A stretch of 16,112 nt of DNA from Thermoplasmata archaeon (GTDB lineage: Archaea; Thermoplasmatota; E2; UBA202; DSCA01): NCBI GenBank assembly GCA_021159125.1, contig JAGGSL010000077.1, forward strand, positions 1 to 16,112. The letters are read 5' to 3'. The position numbers and the translations under genes are program-made. The notes below the pieces were generated by a model. The model saw only the letters and a list, made by a program, of their open reading frames with translations. It made no database searches and was not told where the DNA came from. The stretch's first letter is position 1. Each line of letters starts with the position of its first letter. Of this stretch, positions 1 through 6,965 are shown in pieces.

Positions 1-18
1 TTATAAAGGTGTTTAAAA

Positions 19-732
19 ATGAAACCACAGATGGCATATGATAGGGCTATTACTGTCTTTTCGCCTGACGGCAGGCTGTTCCAGGTAGAGTACGCAAGAG
101 AAGCAGTGAAGCGCGGAACCACAACGGTCGGGCTGAAGTTCGACGAAGGGGTGGTGCTTATAGTAGATAGAAGAATAACATCAAGACTTGTTGAACCTTC
201 TTCAATAGAGAAAATATTCACGATAGACGAGCACATTGGCTGTGCCACTTCCGGTCTCGTGGCAGATGCAAGGGTTTTGGTCGACAGGGCAAGGGTGGAA
301 GCACAGATAAACCGCATTACATATGATGAAAAAATTCAGGTTAAAACTCTTGTGAAAAAAATATGCGATTTCAAGCAGACATACACGCAGTACGGCGGCG
401 TGCGTCCGTTTGGTACAGCGTTTCTTATAGGGGGAGTCGATGATGAAGGTCCGCGCCTTTTTGCCACAGACCCATCTGGAGCGATGATGGAGTATAAGGC
501 AACGGCGGAGGGCAATGGAAGGGATGCGGCATTAGAATATCTGGAAAAGAATTACAAGATGACCAATAAAGATGAGGTTATTGAAATTGGATTGAAAGCC
601 CTTTATGAGGCAACCGATAAAAATCTTGATAAGGGCGCTATAGAAATGGGCATTGTTACCAAAAAAGAGAATTTCAGAATTCTCTCTGAAAAAGAATGTG
701 AGAAATATTTCTCTAAGGCGGTTGGTAAATAA
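19..732 (+). CDS. psmA: Proteasome subunit alpha
   Basis: This 237-residue protein is the alpha subunit of the archaeal 20S proteasome. Alpha subunits form the outer heptameric rings that gate entry to the proteolytic chamber and dock the AAA+ unfoldase. The family signature lies at residues 7-26 (YDRAITVFSPDG followed by RLFQVEYA), then KRGTTTVG, and the length is normal for the family. A GGTG ribosome-binding site (8-11) sits 7 bases before ATG 19. A second ATG at 31 gives the alternative start MAYDRAI. An AT-rich TTATAAA lies at 1-7, but too little upstream sequence is visible to tell whether it is a promoter. The TAA overlaps the ATG of the next gene (TAATG), so the two are translationally coupled. 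It is the first visible gene of the exosome/proteasome operon. Confidence 0.97.
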   Translation: MKPQMAYDRAITVFSPDGRLFQVEYAREAVKRGTTTVGLKFDEGVVLIVDRRITSRLVEPSSIEKIFTIDEHIGCATSGLVADARVLVDRARVEAQINRITYDEKIQVKTLVKKICDFKQTYTQYGGVRPFGTAFLIGGVDDEGPRLFATDPSGAMMEYKATAEGNGRDAALEYLEKNYKMTNKDEVIEIGLKALYEATDKNLDKGAIEMGIVTKKENFRILSEKECEKYFSKAVGK

Positions 733-1427
733 TGGTATCGTTAGAAGACGCTGTAATAGCAAGATATGAAAAAAAAGGAATGCATTTCGAAATTCTCGTA
801 GATCCAGAGGCTGCAGAAGATTTTTTAGAGGGGAAAGAAATAAATCTGGTAGATAATCTTGCCACAGACCTTGTTTTTAAGGATGCCAATAAGGGAACAA
901 AGGCATCCGAGGAATCTATAATGGAAGTTTTTGGCACAGATGATATCAATGAAATAGCAAAGAAAATCGTAAAGGAAGGAAAAATCCAGCTTACAACAAA
1001 GCAGAGAAGGGAGATGCAGGAAAGGAAAAAGAGGAAGATAATCGATACGATAGCAAGAAACTCAATGAACCCTCAAACAAAACTTCCTCATCCGAAAGAC
1101 AGGATAGAGCTTGCAATTGAAGAGGCCGGAGTTCATATAGACCCTTTCAAGCCGGTCAGCGTGCAGGTAAAGGAGATTATTGCTGCAATCCGCCATATAC
1201 TCCCGATATCGGTTGAGGACGTGGAAATAGAGGTGAAAATACCCGGCAAGTACTCAGGAAAGGCATATGGCGAGGTAAAATCATTTGGGACAATATTGAA
1301 GGAGGAATGGCTTTCTGACGGCTCATGGAAATTCAGGATAGAAATTCCGGCAGGAATGCAGACTGAGTTTTATGATAAACTCAATGATATAACCAAAGGT
1401 GATGTTGAAACAAAAATTATTAAATAA
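732..1427 (+). CDS. SBDS family ribosome maturation protein
   Basis: This 231-residue protein is the archaeal homologue of eukaryotic SBDS (yeast Sdo1), which with an elongation-factor-2-like GTPase releases the anti-association factor aIF6 from the large ribosomal subunit. What is seen: an N-terminal FYSH-type domain (about residues 1-90, beginning MVSLEDAVIARYEKKG, with the typical EILVDPE segment), a basic helical middle domain containing TTKQRREMQERKKRKII (about 93-109), and a ferredoxin-like C-terminal domain (about 160-231). The length is typical of archaeal members. The ATG overlaps the psmA stop codon by one base. Its place between psmA and rrp4 is the classical archaeal order, which ties ribosome maturation to RNA and protein turnover. 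Confidence 0.95.
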   Translation: MVSLEDAVIARYEKKGMHFEILVDPEAAEDFLEGKEINLVDNLATDLVFKDANKGTKASEESIMEVFGTDDINEIAKKIVKEGKIQLTTKQRREMQERKKRKIIDTIARNSMNPQTKLPHPKDRIELAIEEAGVHIDPFKPVSVQVKEIIAAIRHILPISVEDVEIEVKIPGKYSGKAYGEVKSFGTILKEEWLSDGSWKFRIEIPAGMQTEFYDKLNDITKGDVETKIIK

Positions 1428-1442
1428 TTTTTGGAGGATAGA

Positions 1443-2111
1443 ATGGAAAGAAAAATAGTCATACCAGGAACTTTGTTAGGAAAAGCAGACACCGGCAAGC
1501 AGGGAAGAGGCACTTTCAGGGAAGGAGACAATATATACTCGTCCCGCCTCGGAATTGTTGAGGAGAGGTCGGGATACATCAATGTAATCCCTCTTTCTGG
1601 AGTATACGACCCTGCTGTGGGTGATGCGGTTATTGGCGTAATTGAAGAAGCGTCAAAAATGAGCTGGATGGTGGATATAAAAGCCCCCTACCCGGCAATG
1701 CTCAGAGTGGAGGAGGTTCCATGGAGGGTGGAATTCGGTGAAACAGCCCGCTTTTTGAATACCGGAGAAGTGATTGTTGCAAATGTATCTTCCATAAATG
1801 AAGCAAAAAATATTGAAATATCCATGAGGGATAAGCACTGCCGGAAAGTCGAAGACGGCATAATAGTTGAGATTCAGCCATCAAAAGTTCCAAGAGTGAT
1901 AGGTAAAAACGGTTCGATGGTATCGTTGCTGCGCCAGCGTACAGGTTGCTGGATATTTGTCGGGCAGAATGGACGAGTGTGGATCAGAGGCGAGGATGAC
2001 AAGATGGCATTGCTCGTAGAAGCAATAAAGAAAATAGAAAAGGAAGCCCACACGACAGGGCTTACTGACAAGATATCTAAATTTTTGGGAAATGAAAATG
2101 AGAGTGATTAA
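1443..2111 (+). CDS. rrp4: Exosome complex RNA-binding protein Rrp4
   Basis: This 222-residue protein is the cap subunit of the archaeal exosome. It binds RNA and feeds it into the Rrp41/Rrp42 ring. It has an N-terminal domain (about 1-58), an S1 domain (about 60-130) and a C-terminal KH domain with the conserved loop VIGKNGSM (GKNG at 154-157). I place the start at ATG 1443 because a strong GGAGG (1433-1437) lies 5 bases upstream; a longer reading from TTG 1431 would place that site inside the gene. The stop (2109-2111) is followed directly by the ATG of rrp41 with no spacer, consistent with coupled production of exosome subunits. Confidence 0.96.
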   Translation: MERKIVIPGTLLGKADTGKQGRGTFREGDNIYSSRLGIVEERSGYINVIPLSGVYDPAVGDAVIGVIEEASKMSWMVDIKAPYPAMLRVEEVPWRVEFGETARFLNTGEVIVANVSSINEAKNIEISMRDKHCRKVEDGIIVEIQPSKVPRVIGKNGSMVSLLRQRTGCWIFVGQNGRVWIRGEDDKMALLVEAIKKIEKEAHTTGLTDKISKFLGNENESD

Positions 2112-2822
2112 ATGGAATTGATAAAAGATGGAAAAAGGATAGATGGTCGCGCACCAGACGAATTGCGGCCCATAAAAATAGAAGCCGGACCCCTATACAG
2201 AGCAGATGGCTCATGCTATCTGGAATGGGGTGGAAACAAGATAATGGCAGCGGTATATGGCCCGAAGGAGGCAATTCCCCGCCACATACAGGATTCGACC
2301 AAGGCGGTTATAAATGCGAGGTACAACATGGCATCTTTCAGCGTCGAAGACAGAAAGAGGCCGGGCCCTGACAGAAGAAGCCAGGAGATATCAAAAATTA
2401 CTGCAGAGGCGCTTGAGAATGTCATACTCACGGAAATGTTTCCGAGAGCAGTGATAGACGTGAATATAGAGGTTCTTGATGCAGATGCGGGTACAAGATG
2501 TGCAGGCATTACTGCTGCAGCGGTCGCCCTTGCAGATGCGGGCATTCCCATGAGGGACATACCTGTTGCATGCGCTGCCGGGAAGGTGGACGGAGTTGTT
2601 GTGCTCGATTTGCTCGGTGACGAGGATAAGAAAGGGGATGCTGATTTGCCAGTGGCAATAGCCCCGAGGAGCGAGGAAATACTGCTGCTGCAGATGGACG
2701 GGCATATGACTGTTGAGGAATTTGATGAAGCTCTTGAACTTGCACTGAAAGGATGCAGGGAAATATCTAAGTTGCAAAAGGAAGCTTTGCTTAAAAAATA
2801 TAAAACATTTGAGGAGGAATAA
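2112..2822 (+). CDS. rrp41: Exosome complex exonuclease Rrp41
   Basis: This is the catalytic RNase PH-family subunit of the archaeal exosome, which degrades RNA 3' to 5' with phosphate and can add tails in reverse. It is 236 residues long. Visible family features are the N-terminal KRIDGRAPDELRP (8-20), the arginine-rich RKRPGPDRRS (81-90), which carries phosphate/RNA-binding arginines, and the acidic active-site stretch LGDEDKKGDADLP (168-180). These acidic and basic residues are what separates active Rrp41 from the inactive partner Rrp42. The start follows directly on the rrp4 stop codon, and the stop (2820-2822) lies one base before the rrp42 ATG. Confidence 0.97.
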   Translation: MELIKDGKRIDGRAPDELRPIKIEAGPLYRADGSCYLEWGGNKIMAAVYGPKEAIPRHIQDSTKAVINARYNMASFSVEDRKRPGPDRRSQEISKITAEALENVILTEMFPRAVIDVNIEVLDADAGTRCAGITAAAVALADAGIPMRDIPVACAAGKVDGVVVLDLLGDEDKKGDADLPVAIAPRSEEILLLQMDGHMTVEEFDEALELALKGCREISKLQKEALLKKYKTFEEE

Positions 2823-2823
2823 A

Positions 2824-3591
2824 ATGGGAATTTCATCTGTAAAGAAAGATTATCTTTATCGTCTTGCAAAGGAAGGGAAAAGGCCTGATGGGCGTGCATT
2901 CAATGAGTACCGCCCAATAAAAATAGAGAGGGGCGTAATCAACATGGCAGAGGGTTCTGCCAGGGTTAGCATAGGGCATACGACTGTGCTTGCCGGAATA
3001 AAAATGGATATAGGGGAGCCCTATCCCGATACTCCCGAAGAGGGTGCGATGAGCACTGCTGTTGAACTCATCCCTCTTGCATCACCTGATTTTGAGTCAG
3101 GACCGCCAAGAGCCGATGCAATAGAGCTTTCTCGTGTCGTCGATAGGGGCATAAGGGAATCGAAGTTCATACAGCTTGAGAAACTTTGCATAGAGCCGGG
3201 AGAAAAAGTATGGATTGTTTTCATAGACATACATGTGCTTGATTACGACGGCAATTTATTCGATGCATGCTCGCTTGCCGCGTCTGCCGCCCTCATGAAT
3301 GCCAAAATCCCGAACGAGAGATTTGAAATGGGAGAGGATGTGCCCATGCCGCTGAGCGACCCGCCTGTGAGCTGCACATTCGTTAAATACAACGGGGCCA
3401 TAGTTGTTGATCCCTCGCTTGATGAAGACGAGGCGGCGGAAGCAAGGCATACCATTGCAGTGGATAAAAAAGGAGACATAAGGGCAATGCAGAAGGGATT
3501 GAGCGGAAGCTTCACGGTCGAGGAGATAAAAAATAATATAAACAATGCGCGAATCATCTCCAAGGACATAAGAAAGATACTGGAGGGTTAG
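2824..3591 (+). CDS. rrp42: Exosome complex component Rrp42
   Basis: This 255-residue protein is the second RNase PH-like subunit of the exosome ring. In the family Rrp42 lacks its own catalytic residues but forms the dimer interface and helps bind RNA for Rrp41. Seen here: KRPDGRAFNEYRP near the N-terminus, the ring-forming fold throughout, and DIHVLDYDGNLFDA, the usual Rrp42 equivalent of the Rrp41 core. The acidic active-site cluster found in the neighbouring Rrp41 is not conserved. I chose ATG 2824 because GGAGG (2813-2817) is 6 bases upstream; the longer TTG reading from 2809 would include that site. Confidence 0.96.
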   Translation: MGISSVKKDYLYRLAKEGKRPDGRAFNEYRPIKIERGVINMAEGSARVSIGHTTVLAGIKMDIGEPYPDTPEEGAMSTAVELIPLASPDFESGPPRADAIELSRVVDRGIRESKFIQLEKLCIEPGEKVWIVFIDIHVLDYDGNLFDACSLAASAALMNAKIPNERFEMGEDVPMPLSDPPVSCTFVKYNGAIVVDPSLDEDEAAEARHTIAVDKKGDIRAMQKGLSGSFTVEEIKNNINNARIISKDIRKILEG

Positions 3592-3592
3592 A

Positions 3593-3880
3593 ATGACAAA
3601 AAGAACGAAAAAGGTAGGGGTCACGGGAAAATTCGGGGCAAGATACGGAGTCAAGGCCAAGAACAAGTACAGGAAGATTGAGGAGAAGCAGAGAAAATAC
3701 CACAAATGCCCCAAGTGCGGTCATGTTGCGGTGAAGAGAGAGAGCACGGCAATATGGGTATGCCGCAAGTGCGGTGCAAAATTCGCAGGCGGAGCCTACG
3801 TTCCTCAGACTGATGCCGGAGCAGAAGTTAATAAAACTTTAAGGAGCATCATTACTGGAGGAGACAATGACCTCCTATAA
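3593..3880 (+). CDS. rpl37ae: 50S ribosomal protein L37Ae
   Basis: This 95-residue basic protein of the large ribosomal subunit starts with the family sequence MTKRTKKVGVTGKFGARYG and carries a zinc ribbon with cysteines at 39, 42, 57 and 60 (CPKC and CRKC). A GGAGGG site at 3582-3587 lies 5 bases before the ATG and overlaps the end of rrp42. The last 14 bases of the gene overlap the start of rpoP in another frame, and the GGAGGA site for rpoP lies inside its coding sequence. The position directly after rrp42 is conserved in euryarchaea. Confidence 0.96.
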   Translation: MTKRTKKVGVTGKFGARYGVKAKNKYRKIEEKQRKYHKCPKCGHVAVKRESTAIWVCRKCGAKFAGGAYVPQTDAGAEVNKTLRSIITGGDNDLL

Positions 3881-4007
3881 GTGCGGTAAATGCGGCAGAA
3901 CTGTTGACATAGACCCCGAGAAAATGGGGATAAAGTGCCCCATATGCGGAGGCAAGATATTTTATAAGGAGAGGGGCACGGTAGCCAAGAAAATAAAGGC
4001 GAGGTAA
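3867..4007 (+). CDS. rpoP: DNA-directed RNA polymerase subunit P (Rpo12/RPC10-like)
   Basis: This 46-residue zinc-binding protein is the smallest RNA polymerase subunit, homologous to eukaryotic Rpb12. Four cysteines form the ribbon: C6 and C9 (CGKC) and C24 and C27 (CPIC), followed by the basic tail typical of the family (GTVAKKIKAR). The ATG at 3867 lies inside the end of rpl37ae (14-base overlap) and has a GGAGGA site at 3857-3862. The stop overlaps the next gene as TAATG (4005-4009). Although tiny, it is well supported by its motif and by its conserved place between rpl37ae and pcc1. Confidence 0.95.
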   Translation: MTSYKCGKCGRTVDIDPEKMGIKCPICGGKIFYKERGTVAKKIKAR

Positions 4008-4243
4008 TGCATCGCGCATCTGTTGTAATAGAAAGCGAAAGGAGCGATGTGATATACAATGCGATAAAGCAGGAAACAGCACCCCGTGCAAATGTTTCAA
4101 TAGATTTTGACGGGAAATCCCTGAAGCTGGAAATATCCTCCGAAAACGCTACAAATTTGAGGGCAGCATTGAACTCTTTTCTGAAATGGGCAGACCTGGT
4201 TGACAAAATAGGGGATGTTGTAAATGGGGAAACAGTGTCGTAG
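4007..4243 (+). CDS. pcc1: KEOPS complex subunit Pcc1
   Basis: This 78-residue protein matches Pcc1, the small dimerising subunit of KEOPS, the complex that makes the universal t6A37 modification of ANN-decoding tRNAs. Pcc1 bridges two Kae1 subunits. The sequence shows the expected beta-beta-alpha pattern, with a strand ending in IDFDGKSLKLEISSE and a helix starting NATNLRAALNSFLKW, followed by a short second helix. The ATG overlaps the rpoP stop by one base. The gene order rpl37ae-rpoP-pcc1 is the usual archaeal one and strengthens the call, since the protein is short and its sequence alone is moderately diagnostic. Confidence 0.88.
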   Translation: MHRASVVIESERSDVIYNAIKQETAPRANVSIDFDGKSLKLEISSENATNLRAALNSFLKWADLVDKIGDVVNGETVS

Positions 4244-4406
4244 CGAACTTAAGATGAAGATCCCAGAAATCGATTTGAAGGAACTGGAAAAGCTAAAGGA
4301 AGATAATTTTCGAGAACGGCTGGAGTTCATCGATTTATATGCGGAGTGGGTAAAAAAGACATCCAACAAAAAGTGGAGTTCTCAACAAAAGGACATTATT
4401 GATTAA
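4224..4406 (+). CDS. Small conserved-looking acidic/helical protein after pcc1, function unknown
   Basis: I do not recognise this 60-residue protein. It overlaps the end of pcc1 by 20 bases in another frame. A GGGGATG site (4211-4217) lies 6 bases before ATG 4224 and supports that start. A second ATG at 4254 would give a 50-residue version starting MKIPEIDLKEL. The sequence is charged and probably helical, with a C-terminal half reading ERLEFIDLYAEWVKK followed by KKWSSQQKDIID. This aromatic/charged pattern does not look like random translation. In many euryarchaea the prefoldin beta gene follows pcc1. This protein is too short to be prefoldin and lacks its coiled-coil length. It ends the operon, and about 100 bases without a gene follow. 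Confidence 0.6.
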   Translation: MGKQCRSELKMKIPEIDLKELEKLKEDNFRERLEFIDLYAEWVKKTSNKKWSSQQKDIID

Positions 4407-4469
4407 TTTCTTTTTATGGATTTTTCATTTCCAATGGCATAGAATGCCGAAATTATTTGCACCCGGCAA

Positions 4470-4482
4470 AATATCTTTAAAT
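4470..4482 (+). promoter_or_regulatory. Probable TATA-box promoter of citF
   Basis: An A/T block (AATATCTTTAAAT) lies 27-39 bases before the citF ATG in the 102-base gap after the exosome operon. At the usual archaeal distance of about 25 bases, transcription would start near 4500, giving a very short leader. The gap itself (4407-4508) holds nothing else that I can identify. Confidence 0.45.
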
Positions 4483-4508
4483 CGTGAGGCGATTACAGAT
4501 GGATTATA

Positions 4509-6044
4509 ATGAAGAATGCCGCAGGAAGAGAAATTCCGGATGAGATTGCAGGGAAAAAATTAAAGCCGTATAACGGGCCCTTTTCATTCAAACCGCAGGG
4601 AAGGCAATATTCTCCCCCTCTGAGAGCAGTTTTTCCCGGCGAAAGTAAAATTCTTGGCTCGATAAGGGAGGCAATAAAAAAGACGGGCATTGAAAACGGC
4701 TCCACAATATCATTTCATCATCATCTGAGGAACGGGGATGCTGTCGTCAACATGGTTGTCGATGAAATTGCGAAAATGGGGATAAAAGATATTACGCTTG
4801 CCCCGACAGCCCTCTTCCCCGTTCATGAGCCGATTATAGAGCATATAAAGAATGGGGTCGTAACGGCAATACATGGCAGTCTTAACGGGCCAATAGGTGC
4901 ATTTGTATCCGAAGGAGGAAAATTGAAGGAGCCCGTCATACTTCGCTCTCACGGAGGGAGAGCAAGGGCAATATGCTCGGGAGACCTGCATATAGATGTT
5001 GCATTCATTGCCGCTTCTGCGGCAGACGATTACGGAAACTGCAACGGCTCTCTCGGCGACTCTGCATTCGGTGCTCTCGGGTTCGGTTATGCCGATGCCA
5101 TGCATGCAGACAAGGTTGTTGTTGTTACAGACAATTTGCAGCCGTATCCTGTTACGCCAATCTCAATTTCTCAGACTTTCGTCGATTATGTTGTTGAAGT
5201 CCCGTCCATAGGAGATCCGGGCGGAATAAAAACGGGCACAATGCAGATTACAAAAAGTCCCTCCCGCCTGATGATGGCAAAGAATGTTGTAAAATTTTTC
5301 GCAGAGGCAGGCATACTGAAGGACGGCTTTTCGTTTCAGGCAGGCGCAGGCGGTACAAGCCTTGCAGTGACCAAATTTCTGCATGAATACATGAGAGAGA
5401 AGGGCATAACGGGAAGCTTTGTCATGGGGGGCATAACAGGCTTTGTTGTTAATATGCTTGAAGACGGCACCATTAAGAAAATACTGGATGCGCAGAGTTT
5501 TGATTTGGAGGCAGTGGAATCAATGAGGAAAAATCCAGACCATTTTGAGGTTTCTCACATAGAATTCGGAAATATGCATACCGGGGGATGCATTGTCAAC
5601 AGACAGCATGCGTGCTTTCTGGGTGCGACAGAGGTTGATATCGATTTCAATGTTAACGTGAACACTCATTCTGACGGCATGCTTCTGCACGGGATAGGCG
5701 GGCACCAGGATGCGGCGGCAGGCTCTGACATAACGGTGATATTAGCTCCCCTGTTGAGGGGAAGAATACCTGTCATAAGAAAGGAGGTGACCACTGTTTC
5801 AACGCCTGGCGATACGGTTGATGTTGTTGTCACGGAGAGGGGAATAGCCATAAATCCCAGGAGGGAGGATTTGATTGAAAAGGTGAAGAATATGAATGTG
5901 GTGAGTATAGAGGAGCTTTACAAAAAGGCGGTGAGCATGGCTGGCGAACCCAAAAAGCCGAAGCTTGGGGAGGATATGGTGGCAGTCGTGGAATATAGAG
6001 ATGGTACTGCTCTCGACACCGTAAGGAGCGTGAAAGGATGGTAA
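4509..6044 (+). CDS. citF: Citrate lyase alpha subunit / citrate CoA-transferase family
   Basis: This 511-residue protein matches CitF along its whole length (bacterial CitF is about 510 residues). CitF exchanges the acetyl group on the acyl-carrier subunit for citrate, using a CoA-transferase fold. Seen here: the N-terminal SISFHHHLRNGD-type segment near residue 67, SLNGPIGAFVSEGG, the central ADDYGNCNGSLGDSAFG, the GHQDAAAGSD segment, and a C-terminal VTERGIAINPRREDL and VVEYRDGTALD, all typical of the family. No citE, citD, citC or citX is in the window, so it may work with partners elsewhere or as a stand-alone CoA-transferase for citrate or citramalate-like acids. Its last 7 bases overlap the shortened leuC-like gene (ATGGTAA), which implies coupled translation and a common pathway in the past or present. 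Confidence 0.9.
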   Translation: MKNAAGREIPDEIAGKKLKPYNGPFSFKPQGRQYSPPLRAVFPGESKILGSIREAIKKTGIENGSTISFHHHLRNGDAVVNMVVDEIAKMGIKDITLAPTALFPVHEPIIEHIKNGVVTAIHGSLNGPIGAFVSEGGKLKEPVILRSHGGRARAICSGDLHIDVAFIAASAADDYGNCNGSLGDSAFGALGFGYADAMHADKVVVVTDNLQPYPVTPISISQTFVDYVVEVPSIGDPGGIKTGTMQITKSPSRLMMAKNVVKFFAEAGILKDGFSFQAGAGGTSLAVTKFLHEYMREKGITGSFVMGGITGFVVNMLEDGTIKKILDAQSFDLEAVESMRKNPDHFEVSHIEFGNMHTGGCIVNRQHACFLGATEVDIDFNVNVNTHSDGMLLHGIGGHQDAAAGSDITVILAPLLRGRIPVIRKEVTTVSTPGDTVDVVVTERGIAINPRREDLIEKVKNMNVVSIEELYKKAVSMAGEPKKPKLGEDMVAVVEYRDGTALDTVRSVKGW

Positions 6045-6331
6045 CACTGGCGGAAGAAATACTTGCCAGAGCCTCTGGAATGGAAGAGGTAAAACCGGGC
6101 GATATAGAAACCTTTATCGAGGCAGGCGCCCTTGTTCTCAATCCCGGATGCGGTCCGTGCCTGGGCGCGCATGAGGGCATACTTGCAGCGGGAGGGGTTG
6201 CAATAGCTTCTGCCGACAGAAACTTCAGGGGGAGGATGGGCTCACGCGATTCTGAAGTATACTTGGCATCGCCTGCAACTGTAGCGGCATCTGCTTTGAA
6301 AGGGGAGATAGCAGACCCGAGGAAAGTGTAA
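6038..6331 (+). pseudogene. LeuC/aconitase-family gene with an in-frame internal deletion (N- and C-terminal ends joined)
   Basis: This 97-codon frame carries both ends of a 3-isopropylmalate dehydratase large subunit (LeuC/HacA family, about 420 residues) and nothing of the middle. Residues 1-23 (MVTLAEEILARASG then MEEVKPGDI) match the LeuC N-terminus. From about residue 24 on (ETFIEAGALVLNPGCGPCLG, then SADRNFRGRMGS and ASPATVAASALKGEI) it matches the C-terminal part. Two of the three [4Fe-4S] cysteines are present (C38 and C41 in CGPC), together with the substrate-binding NRNFRGRMG-type stretch (here DRNFRGRMG, 60-68). The third cysteine (in the SCTNGR region) and about 300 residues are missing. 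The gene overlaps the end of citF by 7 bases. It cannot be an active dehydratase alone. It is either a deletion remnant, an assembly error, or a retained mini-protein. Confidence 0.85.
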
Positions 6332-6334
6332 TTT

Positions 6335-6811
6335 ATGGCTGAAATGAAAAAAGTTGTTGTTGCAATTGTTGCATCTGCCGTTGTTATCATTCCTATATTT
6401 CTGGGTTTTGTGTATTACGAAGATGTCTCTGCAATAGAGAACAGCGAGATATCGATTTCGAATGCCAGCATATCAGAGCTTAGACCCACGTATTGCAAAA
6501 TCAGGTTGCAGATGGAACTGAAAAACCCGTCGGCCAGGCAAATCTCTGATATTTCCGTGAAATTCGACATTTATATTTCGGATAACTACGTCGGAAGCGG
6601 TTACTTTCCGGAGATTACTGTCCCGCCCCACTCTGCCAGAATGAGAGAAATGAACATCACCATATACTATGCCAACCTCACAGGGGCTGTTGTAAATGCA
6701 CTTTATAACGGCGAAGTCGTCATATCAATAAGGGGTGAAATGGAAGGAAAAATTCTTTATGACATGGTGAGGTTTTCCCAGCCTTTTAACACTTCTTATT
6801 CTATTGTTTAA
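6335..6811 (+). CDS. Membrane-anchored LEA14/WHy-like protein
   Basis: This 158-residue protein starts with a short charged end (MAEMKK) and one hydrophobic helix (about residues 6-25), followed by an extracytoplasmic beta-rich domain. The domain (about 38-155) has the alternating pattern of LEA type 2/WHy domains: a strand with ISISNASISELRPTYCKIRLQMELKNPS, where the ELKNPS motif is characteristic, then SDISVKFDIYISDNYVGSG, then VPPHSARMREMNITI. In archaea such proteins are common but of unknown role, often proposed to be in stress or envelope functions. It starts 3 bases after the shortened leuC gene, so it is probably in the same transcript as citF, with no obvious functional link. The family call is moderate, and the topology is well supported. 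Confidence 0.7.
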   Translation: MAEMKKVVVAIVASAVVIIPIFLGFVYYEDVSAIENSEISISNASISELRPTYCKIRLQMELKNPSARQISDISVKFDIYISDNYVGSGYFPEITVPPHSARMREMNITIYYANLTGAVVNALYNGEVVISIRGEMEGKILYDMVRFSQPFNTSYSIV

Positions 6812-6886
6812 AAAGGAGGGGGAGGGGATGAGATGTGAGAGGGAATGCAAAATCCACCTCTTTTCCCCCAAGGAGGTATGCCACCG

Positions 6887-6904
6887 GTGCCCCTTTTAGG
6901 GCGC
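6887..6904 (+). terminator. Small GC-rich hairpin, possible transcript end
   Basis: GTGCCC (6887-6892) pairs with GGGCGC (6899-6904), including one G-T pair, around the loop CTTTTA, giving six pairs. It lies about 75 bases after the stop of the WHy-like gene and before the first TATA-like repeat. No long T-run follows, so it is at best a weak terminator. It may equally be a chance structure. Confidence 0.25.
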
Positions 6905-6965
6905 TTTATAAACGGATGGCAAGGCTTTTTCATGATTAACAATGTCTTTCATATTTATAAACGGA
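6905..6965 (+). repeat. Direct repeat of TTTATAAACGGA, TATA-like
   Basis: The 12-base sequence TTTATAAACGGA occurs exactly at 6905-6916 and again at 6954-6965, 49 bases apart (start to start). Each copy contains TTTATAAA, close to an archaeal TATA box. They may be two tandem promoters pointing right, or binding sites for a regulator. They lie about 240-300 bases before the cdrS start, farther than needed for that gene, since a better-placed TATA box is at 7088-7095. Confidence 0.5.

Noticed and set aside
1431..1442. Longer TTG starts for rrp4 (1431), rrp42 (2809) and the C25 peptidase (12440)
   Set aside because: In each case a ribosome-binding site lies inside the extension and correctly spaced before a later ATG, so the shorter start is favoured.
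2216..2899. A 227-codon open frame on the minus strand opposite rrp41
   Set aside because: It lies wholly opposite a well-identified gene. Its sequence is dominated by S, A, P and T, as expected from reading the other strand of an alanine- and glutamate-rich gene.
5830..6390. A 186-codon minus-strand frame opposite the citF end and the mini leuC, considered as the cause of the leuC oddity
   Set aside because: The plus-strand frames show clear family motifs there, while this frame shows none.
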